DNA of 5,560 nt from Methylomicrobium sp. (GTDB lineage: Bacteria > Pseudomonadota > Gammaproteobacteria > Methylococcales > Methylomonadaceae), in contig SLIO01000273.1 of the NCBI GenBank assembly GCA_007135635.1, positions 1 to 5,560 of the forward strand. Direction: 5' to 3'. Below, in pieces: positions 1 to 4,373 of the stretch; the stretch's first letter is position 1; every line of letters begins with the position of its first letter. The position numbers and the translations under genes are program-made. A model generated the notes under the pieces. That model was not told the origin of the DNA. It was given only the letters and a program-made list of their open reading frames with translations, and searched no databases.

Positions 1-58
1 AAAGAATGATACTAAAGTTTATGGGCGTTGTTCGTCTTAAATAAAGAGGAGACAAATT

Positions 59-259
59 ATGAGTATCGATCGTTTAGTGATGGCGTTTGCCGGCAGTTTT
101 ATATTGTTGAGTCTGCTTTTGGCGCATTTTCATTCGCCGAACTGGCTATGGATTACCGCATTTGTCGGTGCGAACTTATTGCAAGCGTCGTTTACCGGAT
201 TCTGCCCGTTGGCGATGCTATTGAAAAAATTCGGCGTGAAGCCGGGATGTGCATTTTAA
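59..259 (+). CDS. DUF2892 (YgaP-like) two-helix inner membrane protein
   Basis: A 66-residue protein with two hydrophobic segments, about residues 6-23 and 28-47. They are followed by the signature [17 protein letters not shown] (residues 47-63), which is characteristic of DUF2892, the membrane part of YgaP-like proteins. Family members are small inner-membrane proteins, often found alone or fused to a rhodanese domain; the role of the stand-alone form is unknown. Cys49 in the FCP motif is the conserved cysteine. No rhodanese domain is present here, so this is the stand-alone form and the length is complete. The start is set by a strong Shine-Dalgarno sequence, GAGGAGA at 46-52, six bases before the ATG. 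No partner gene is visible upstream because the window begins there. A possible hairpin terminator follows 20 bases after the stop. The family assignment is firm and the physiological role is not. Confidence 0.9.
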   Translation: MSIDRLVMAFAGSFILLSLLLAHFHSPNWLWITAFVGANLLQASFTGFCPLAMLLKKFGVKPGCAF

Positions 260-279
260 GAGCGATTATTTAAAATGCC

Positions 280-301
280 AGGGAAGGCAGTATTCCCTTT
301 T
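280..301 (+). terminator. possible rho-independent terminator after the DUF2892 gene
   Basis: A perfect 6-bp stem, AGGGAA (280-285) with TTCCCT (293-298), encloses a 7-base loop and runs into TTTT (298-301). The position just after the only upstream gene fits termination. The stem is short and the T-tract is only four bases, so it would be a weak terminator. Confidence 0.4.
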
Positions 302-540
302 ATACACACACTCGTTTTAGACTTGTAGTCAATTCATGGTGAGTCTGATGGCGCTCATTCAGTGTTAGATTTTGAATGTAAGTGGTTGATATACTAATTC
401 GAAAGGCTTTTGTGTAAAAAGTAGTCAATTTAAAAAAGTTGTAACAAATATACGGCTTTGAGAAACGAGTCATCAAGTTACTCACAGACTTAACCACAGA
501 TTTTGTGAGTAACTCGTCAAGGGGTAATTGCAAATATACC
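302..540. other. AT-rich intergenic stretch, no gene seen, contains one inverted repeat
   Basis: No reading frame here has a ribosome binding site or protein-like composition. A minus-strand frame of 77 codons at 300-533 has no recognisable motif and is probably chance. Two structures are visible: a 10-bp direct repeat GTAGTCAATT at 325-334 and 421-430, and an 11-bp inverted repeat at 476-514 listed separately. No recognisable promoter or RNA gene was found. Confidence 0.6.
476..514. repeat. 11-bp perfect inverted repeat with a competing outer arm
   Basis: AGTTACTCACA (476-486) is the exact reverse complement of TGTGAGTAACT (504-514), with 17 bases between. A second arm, ACGAGT at 465-470, can pair with ACTCGT at 512-517. 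The two pairings compete for 512-514, so an RNA from here could switch folds. No T-tract follows on either strand, so it does not look like a terminator. It could be a protein-binding operator or part of a degenerate repeat element. Confidence 0.6.
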
Positions 541-668
541 CCAGTATTAGCCGAATTTCGGTGCTGGGCTATCTCCCGTCAAAGGACGCCGTCAATTCAT
601 CCTTAGATACTCTAATATCCCTTGCGTAACGTTCGTATATTAGGACTCTTTATCTAATTTTCGATATG

Positions 669-713
669 AAAAACAATGTCGGTACCGAAGAGGGTGCTGT
701 TGCTCGACCGACA
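669..713 (-). terminator. possible terminator downstream of the AGGA-hairpin array
   Basis: On the minus strand TGTCGGT (complement of 707-713) can pair with ACCGACA (complement of 677-683), and an inner CGA/TCG pairing is possible. TTGTTTTT follows (complement of 669-676). The loop is large, and the 5' arm competes with the hairpin at 708-721, so confidence is low. Confidence 0.25.
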
Positions 714-894
714 GGCGTCGGCGGCAGGGCAGATTTTTGCTCCTGCAAAATCGGCATTCGCGCCATCCTTGGCGTTTGCAGATTTTTGCTCCTCGGCAAT
801 TGCTCCTGCATTGCCCTAATACAGGCCATCCTTGGCGATCAGATAGCTGCCTTCGAGTCGATAGGGACGTATTCACCCAGCACCTAAATTCCAT
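669..894 (-). ncRNA. candidate RNA with AGGA-loop hairpins (CsrA/RsmA-binding type?)
   Basis: Read on the minus strand, five AGGA sequences (complements of TCCT at 829-832, 804-807, 790-793, 766-769 and 741-744) each lie in the loop of a short hairpin. Stems on plus coordinates are 825-828/833-836, 795-803/808-815, 786-789/796-799, 761-765/770-774 and 735-740/745-750. The third shares its arm with the second, so those two compete. Two copies read CCAAGGATGG, matching the core CARGGAUG of the known CsrA-binding consensus. GGA displayed in hairpin loops is the hallmark of CsrB/RsmY/RsmZ regulatory RNAs. A possible terminator lies at 669-713 in the right direction. No promoter was recognised and the 5' end is arbitrary. 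The same features would also arise from a dispersed palindromic repeat, so this remains a hypothesis. Confidence 0.25.
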
Positions 895-940
895 AGGTCA
901 TTGGCAATGATTTAAAATCATGGCTAATTTAGGTGCTGGG
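876..940. repeat. 15-bp perfect inverted repeat with a nested palindrome
   Basis: CCCAGCACCTAAATT (876-890) pairs perfectly with AATTTAGGTGCTGGG (926-940) across 35 bases. The interval contains a second palindrome, ATGATTT (907-913) and AAATCAT (915-921) around a single central A. The two nested palindromes would form a long hairpin in RNA, or a cruciform in DNA. No T-tract follows on either strand. Confidence 0.75.
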
Positions 941-1076
941 TTTACGGTGGTCCTCGAGAGACACATCCGATACCTTTTATTCTTAGACGGTTTTTCTATC
1001 AAAAGGGAATAGCTTCTTCATGATCGTTAGGACCGCTAATTCCGGCAGCGAAACCCAATTTAAGAAATCGTTGGTG
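941..1076. other. short stretch between the repeat block and the phosphorylase 3' end, no gene seen
   Basis: No start with a ribosome binding site was found. A weak inverted repeat CCTTTT (973-978) and AAAAGG (1001-1006) with a 22-base spacer is visible. No clear terminator for the minus-strand operon ending at 1077 could be identified. Confidence 0.5.
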
Positions 1077-1817
1077 TTATAACCGGGCAATAAACGCTTT
1101 TAATAGTTTGGCGGTATCGGTCATTCCTTTGTGAAGATTTTGTTCGATTTCGGTCATGGTGATTTCGCCTTCTGATTTTCCTGCCGCCCAATTTGCGACG
1201 ACTGCAAGCACTGCATAGTCGATGCGCTGTTCTCTTGCGAGAGCGGCTTCCGGCATGCCGGTCATGCCGACTAAGTCGCAACCGTCACGTTCCATGCGTT
1301 GGATTTCAGCAGTGGTTTCAAGCCGTGGGCCTTGTGTGCAGCCGTATATGCCTGTTGGCGTAACTGAAATTTGTGCATTTGCGGCAGCCTGGATCAGTTT
1401 TTCCCGCAGTTCTGCTGAATAAGGTGTCGTGAAGTCGATATGCGTGACTTCCTCGAGATCTTCTTCGAAAAAGGTGTGCTTACGTCCATAGCTATAGTCA
1501 ATTAATTGATCGGGAACCGCGATATGAGCGGGAGCCATTTTTGACGTTATACCTCCGACCGCAGCCACAGCGATGATTTGTCGGACGCCAAGCTCTTTAA
1601 GCCCCCAAATATTTGCACGGTAATTGATTCTATGCGGCGGTATCGTATGCGGGTCGCCATGCCTGGCTAGAAAGACGACGATTTTTTCATCAAGCTCGCC
1701 AATGACGTAATCGGCTGATGTTGAGCCGAAAGGTGTTTCAAGATGTTTTCGGTCTATGATTTTCAAGCCTTCAAGGCGGGTCAGTCCGGTTCCACCGATG
1801 ATCGCTAACTGTGTCAT
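1077..1817 (-). CDS. S-methyl-5'-thioinosine phosphorylase (MTAP/PNP family)
   Basis: Cytosolic nucleoside phosphorylase of the trimeric MTAP/PNP family. It is expected to split methylthioinosine with phosphate into hypoxanthine and 5-methylthioribose-1-phosphate. Counting from an ATG at 1823, the motifs are GGTG (10-13, phosphate site), RHG (54-56), HRINYRAN (64-71), TQGPRLET (163-170) and GMTGMPEA (186-193). At the base-recognition site it has Asn211 (VVANWAAG), as in 6-oxopurine enzymes such as human PNP, where adenine-specific MTAPs have Asp; this favours methylthioinosine. I chose the second ATG (1817): AGGA of the hpt stop region (TAGGACA) lies eight bases before it but only two before the first, and the protein then begins MTQLAIIGGTG like the Pseudomonas enzyme. 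Length is 246 residues, close to the family norm. It is the last gene of the operon, 10 bases after hpt, and translation is probably coupled. Confidence 0.9.
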   Translation of the reverse strand: MTQLAIIGGTGLTRLEGLKIIDRKHLETPFGSTSADYVIGELDEKIVVFLARHGDPHTIPPHRINYRANIWGLKELGVRQIIAVAAVGGITSKMAPAHIAVPDQLIDYSYGRKHTFFEEDLEEVTHIDFTTPYSAELREKLIQAAANAQISVTPTGIYGCTQGPRLETTAEIQRMERDGCDLVGMTGMPEAALAREQRIDYAVLAVVANWAAGKSEGEITMTEIEQNLHKGMTDTAKLLKAFIARL

Positions 1818-1827
1818 AGTCATTGTC

Positions 1828-2385
1828 CTAGTCGATTAAGTTATCCTGACAAGCGTAAATACCCGGCATGTTGCGTAGATAGCCTTTGTAATCCATCCCA
1901 TAGCCAAACAAGTAGCGATTTTCGACCGATAGTCCGACAAAATCGGCTTGTGCCGGTTTTTCGCGGTCTAATATCTTATCCACCAGTACCGCGCTGTAGA
2001 CCGAAGTCGCGCCTTCTGACAGGCAATATCGGTAGATCGCTTCCAGTGTGATGCCTTCGTCGAGAATGTCGTCGACGATGAGAACAGTTCTGCCTTGCAG
2101 CGACGTTCTCGGTTTTAAAACCCATTCAATGGTACTGCCGGATGTTTGGTTTTGATAGCGGCTGGCGTTGATCGCGTCTACGGTCAAGGGAATGGTCAAA
2201 CGAGTCAGGAGTTCCCCGCCGATGACTAAGCCGCCGTTCATGACGCATAGAAAAATAGGATTTCTATCCGCTAGAAGTAGGTTGATTTTATGAGCCATCT
2301 TGTCAATGGCTGCGCTGATTTCCTGTTTGTCGTGCAGTAGGTCGGCGGTTGATTGGACGTGGTCGATTTCTTCAAGCATATTCAT
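1828..2385 (-). CDS. hpt: hypoxanthine-guanine phosphoribosyltransferase
   Basis: Type I phosphoribosyltransferase that converts hypoxanthine (and probably guanine) plus PRPP to IMP (GMP) in the cytosol. With the start at 2385 it has 185 residues, the size of the Pseudomonas-type enzyme. Visible elements are CVMNGG (47-52), the flexible-loop SRY (75-77), the PRPP-binding motif VLIVDDILDEGITL (101-114) with the paired acidic residues, Lys137 in VDK at the base-binding position, and GYGMDYKGYLRNMPGIY (161-177) with Asp165 and Arg171. A longer frame runs up to 2520, but its extra 45 residues lie over nagZ and look unlike the family, so I rejected that start. The ATG overlaps the end of nagZ by 14 bases and has no good Shine-Dalgarno sequence, which points to translational coupling. 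A second ATG two codons on (2379) is possible. The gene next to it releases hypoxanthine, the substrate of this enzyme. Confidence 0.92.
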   Translation of the reverse strand: MNMLEEIDHVQSTADLLHDKQEISAAIDKMAHKINLLLADRNPIFLCVMNGGLVIGGELLTRLTIPLTVDAINASRYQNQTSGSTIEWVLKPRTSLQGRTVLIVDDILDEGITLEAIYRYCLSEGATSVYSAVLVDKILDREKPAQADFVGLSVENRYLFGYGMDYKGYLRNMPGIYACQDNLID

Positions 2386-3391
2386 TGGAAAGTTGTGCGA
2401 TTTGTTGTGATATTTGTTGCCATTGGCTAGATGCATGGAGCATTGCTCGGGGCATTTTGGGTTTGCCGCGCATCGCATCAAGTCGTTGTGCTCTGAGTGG
2501 ATCGTTCTTGATTGGTACACTGTCGAGCACTTGTTCGGCCGCCTTGGGATTATTGCAAACTAATAGCATGTCGCAACCGGCATATTGAGCCAATTTCGCG
2601 CGTTCGGAAAAATCGCCGGCCATCGCGGCACCTTCCATGTTTAGATCATCGCTAAATATGGCACCGTTGAAATTGAGTTCGCGCCGTAATATGTTTTGCA
2701 GCCATTTTTCGGAGAATCCGGCCGGCATATCGTCTACGGCAGGGTAGACGACATGCGCGGGCATGATGGCTTCCAAGCCTTGTTCGATTAATAATTTAAA
2801 CGGAATTAAGTCCTTGGATCGGATTTCGTTTAGTTCTCGTTGGTCGATCGGTAATGCCACATGCGAATCTGCGGCTACTGCGCCGTGTCCAGGAAAATGC
2901 TTGCCGGTTGCGGCCATGCCGGCCGAGCGCATGCCTTTGCAAAAGCTGGCAGCCAATTGCGCTGTGAGTTGTGGGTCGGTAGAGAATGATCGGTCGCCGA
3001 TAACTTCGCTAATGCCGCAATCAACATCAAGTACGGGAGCGAAGCTAAAATCAATGTCGATGGACAGTATTTCTGACGCCATCAGCCAACCTGCCGCTTC
3101 CGCGAGTTCGGGGTGATCATGATAACAGCCGGCCGGCGGTAAGCGCGTGAAGCCTTGCTTGAATCGTTGTACGCGCCCGCCTTCCTGATCGACGGCGATG
3201 AGTATGGGGCCTTTGCGGGCGTTGCGAATGCTGTCGATTAAAGCGATAAGCTGTTCATGGGTTTCGTAATTGCGGGAAAAAAGAATCACTGCTCCGGTGT
3301 TGGGATGATGGATCTTTTCTTGTTCATGAGCAGTTAAAGTCAAGCCTTCAACATCGATCATGATGGGGCCTATTGCGGAATTAGTGGTCAT
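2372..3391 (-). CDS. nagZ: beta-N-acetylhexosaminidase NagZ (GH3)
   Basis: Cytosolic glycoside hydrolase family 3 enzyme of peptidoglycan recycling. It removes GlcNAc from GlcNAc-anhydroMurNAc-peptides imported during cell-wall turnover and so also shapes the signal that induces AmpC beta-lactamase in species that have it. The 339 residues match the usual single-domain NagZ length. Motifs in order are MIDVEG (11-16), ILFSRNY (36-42), AVDQEGGRVQRF (66-77), IGDRSFS (131-137), KHFPGHG (164-170), ADSH (174-177) with the acid/base His177, MPAHVVYP (210-217) and FSDDLNMEGA (246-255) with nucleophile Asp248. All catalytic residues are present. It is the first gene of the minus-strand operon; its stop overlaps the hpt start. 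The ribosome binding site is weak (GGA four bases before the ATG). The promoter must lie in the 79 bases shared with the divergent FliL-like gene. Confidence 0.96.
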   Translation of the reverse strand: MTTNSAIGPIMIDVEGLTLTAHEQEKIHHPNTGAVILFSRNYETHEQLIALIDSIRNARKGPILIAVDQEGGRVQRFKQGFTRLPPAGCYHDHPELAEAAGWLMASEILSIDIDFSFAPVLDVDCGISEVIGDRSFSTDPQLTAQLAASFCKGMRSAGMAATGKHFPGHGAVAADSHVALPIDQRELNEIRSKDLIPFKLLIEQGLEAIMPAHVVYPAVDDMPAGFSEKWLQNILRRELNFNGAIFSDDLNMEGAAMAGDFSERAKLAQYAGCDMLLVCNNPKAAEQVLDSVPIKNDPLRAQRLDAMRGKPKMPRAMLHASSQWQQISQQIAQLSNEYA

Positions 3392-3470
3392 GTTTCCGAG
3401 TTAATATTGTGAATTAAAGAAGTAAAACTGGCTTATACTTAAGCGATTATTGATTGATCGGGAGTTAAGC
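3392..3470. promoter_or_regulatory. divergent promoter region between nagZ and the FliL-like gene
   Basis: This is the only non-coding space that can start both the minus-strand operon and the plus-strand gene. On the plus strand TATACT at 3434-3439 matches five of six positions of a sigma-70 -10 box. No convincing -35 box lies 16-18 bases upstream. GGGAG at 3460-3464, six bases before ATG 3471, is the ribosome binding site of the FliL-like gene. No clear minus-strand promoter was recognised. Confidence 0.35.
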
Positions 3471-3863
3471 ATGCGTTTTTTATTGTTATTATGCGGGTTA
3501 ATTTTTTCCGGTTGGGTTTTAGCTCAGGATGCTGCCGACAATGCGCAACCGGCCATAGAATATTTGGAAATATCGCCTAAGTTTACCGTGAATTTGGACG
3601 TACCTCGAAAATATTTATTGATCAATGTGCAATTGATGGTAGAGGGTAAGGATAATATGGAAAAAATAAAAAAGCATCTACCTGCGCTGAGACACGAATT
3701 AATTATGTTATATAGCGGCCGGAATGCCAATGAGCTGGGAACCAAGGAGCAAAGGGAGGCCTTGCGCTTGGAAAGTGTCGAAGCCGTTAGGAATACGCTC
3801 AATCAATATGATAATAGCGATGGCTTTCGAGATTTGTTTTTTTCCGAATTTTTGGTTAATTAG
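3471..3863 (+). CDS. FliL-family protein with a secretion signal
   Basis: A 130-residue protein with a cleavable-looking signal: Arg2, a hydrophobic core over residues 3-17, and a likely cut after VLA (16-18). The mature part has the FliL layout: YLEISPKFTVNL (31-42), a beta-strand KYLLINVQLMV (47-57), PALRHELIMLYSGR (71-84), a helical region with Glu/Arg-rich LRLESVEAVRNTL (98-110), and the ending DLFFSEFLVN (121-130) resembling the C-terminal strand of FliL. Canonical FliL is anchored by one membrane helix and associates with the flagellar stator. Here the N-terminus looks like a signal peptide, so the product may be periplasmic, unless the signal stays uncut. No other flagellar gene is nearby, so a flagellar role is uncertain. 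The start at 3471 is supported by GGGAG with six-base spacing. An upstream in-frame TTG at 3450 is less likely. Confidence 0.78.
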   Translation: MRFLLLLCGLIFSGWVLAQDAADNAQPAIEYLEISPKFTVNLDVPRKYLLINVQLMVEGKDNMEKIKKHLPALRHELIMLYSGRNANELGTKEQREALRLESVEAVRNTLNQYDNSDGFRDLFFSEFLVN

Positions 3864-3867
3864 TTAG

Positions 3868-4290
3868 TTATCTACCCTGTAAATGCCCGTCAAACGCTGT
3901 TTTAATCTTTGGTAGCAGCTCTTCCAGTTGGCATTCCGTGTAAGGAACGGCGTCGAATTTCCCCCACACCGGGTCCGGCCATGCTTTGTCCGAGCGATAG
4001 CGAACGATGTGATGGATATGCAGTTGCGGTACCAGATTACCGATCGCGGCCACATTCATTTTGTCGGCATTGAATAGCCTAGCTAATTCTTCGGCCAGTT
4101 GGCACGACTCCTCTTGTAATAATGAGCGTTGAGTGGGCGACAATTGATAAACTTCACGGATATCGCCAATTTCAGGCACTAAAATGAACCAAGGATATTG
4201 ACTGTCGTTCATTAGCAGCAGTTGGCATAATTCCAAGCGTCCGAGCCGGATGCAATCTTTTTGTAGTTGAGGATGTAACTGAAAGTTCAT
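3868..4290 (-). CDS. HIT-family (histidine triad) nucleotide-binding protein
   Basis: A 140-residue single HIT domain, the full length for this group. HIT proteins hydrolyse or transfer nucleotides, for example dinucleoside polyphosphates or AMP-lysine conjugates; the substrate here cannot be read from sequence. The active-site segment is GNLVPQLHIHHIVR (84-97). Compared with the usual His-x-His-x-His pattern the first histidine is Gln89, and His91 takes the position of the nucleophile, with His93 next. A glutamine here, to my recollection, is common in this gammaproteobacterial subgroup. Other group features are LCQLLLMNDSQYPWFILVP (21-39) and the tail AWPDPVWGKF (103-112). The start at 4290 fits the family N-terminus but has no clear Shine-Dalgarno sequence; TATACT (complement of 4311-4316) could be its -10 box. 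It converges on the FliL-like gene with only four bases between the stop codons. Confidence 0.9.
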   Translation of the reverse strand: MNFQLHPQLQKDCIRLGRLELCQLLLMNDSQYPWFILVPEIGDIREVYQLSPTQRSLLQEESCQLAEELARLFNADKMNVAAIGNLVPQLHIHHIVRYRSDKAWPDPVWGKFDAVPYTECQLEELLPKIKTAFDGHLQGR

Positions 4291-4300
4291 AAGTCAGGAC

Positions 4301-4328
4301 TTGAAAAAGAAGTATAAAACGATGTAAT
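4301..4328 (+). promoter_or_regulatory. candidate sigma-70 promoter of the membrane protein gene
   Basis: TTGAAA (4301-4306) and TGTAAT (4323-4328) each match five of six consensus positions and are 16 bases apart. Transcription would start near 4335 and give a leader of about 39 bases that includes the ribosome binding site AAGGA (4362-4366), seven bases before the ATG. Nearby TATAAC and TATAAG at 4348-4359 are less suitable, because a start there would cut off that site. Confidence 0.4.
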
Positions 4329-4373
4329 GTTGCCCACCTATTCTAACTATAACTATAAGAAAAGGATAAGATT

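Larger units (their letters stand above)
554..940. repeat. palindrome-rich repeat block bounded by 15-bp repeats
   Basis: The block is framed by a 15-mer present three times: AATTTCGGTGCTGGG (554-568), its inverted form CCCAGCACCTAAATT (876-890) and AATTTAGGTGCTGGG (926-940). The first differs from the others at one base. Copies one and two face each other like terminal inverted repeats of a small non-autonomous element (554-890). The interior contains an imperfect inverted repeat (603-657), the palindrome TCGGTACCGA (679-688), a hairpin CCGAC-AGGC-GTCGG (708-721), a 16-bp direct repeat GCAGATTTTTGCTCCT (729-744 and 778-793) and a 13-bp direct repeat GCCATCCTTGGCG (762-774 and 825-837). Minus-strand and plus-strand frames of 84 and 73 codons cross it, but their translations only mirror the repeats. 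No transposase is encoded. It resembles dispersed palindromic repeats of methanotroph genomes; that resemblance is from memory, not from a search. Confidence 0.6.

Noticed and set aside
28..273. 81-codon plus-strand frame overlapping the DUF2892 gene
   Set aside because: It is a different frame of the same segment, with no ribosome binding site and no motif; the DUF2892 frame has both.
490..498. TTAACCACA resembling a DnaA box
   Set aside because: It has one mismatch to the consensus and no second box, AT-rich unwinding element or replication gene is nearby.
729..837. CRISPR array
   Set aside because: The repeats are short, palindromic, of differing flanks, with spacing of 14-25 bases and no unique spacers; no cas genes are present.
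640..894. 84-codon minus-strand frame and the 73-codon plus-strand frame at 666-887
   Set aside because: Both run through the hairpin array, and their translations (Cys/Arg-rich, with QGW repeated) only reflect the DNA repeats. No ribosome binding site and no family resemblance.
975..1088. Open minus-strand frame after the phosphorylase stop, reading ...NDFLNWVSLPELAVLTIMKKL..., as a frameshifted extension or gene remnant
   Set aside because: The phosphorylase is already full length, there is no start with a ribosome binding site, and the plus strand of the same segment is equally open, so it is probably chance or repeat sequence.
2386..2520. N-terminal extension of hpt by 45 residues
   Set aside because: The extra part lies over nagZ, is unlike the family N-terminus, and the start at 2385 gives exactly the usual 185 residues.
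3475..3500. Lipobox in the FliL-like signal peptide (LLLC around residue 8)
   Set aside because: The cysteine is too early, inside the hydrophobic core, and a better signal peptidase I site follows at VLA (16-18).
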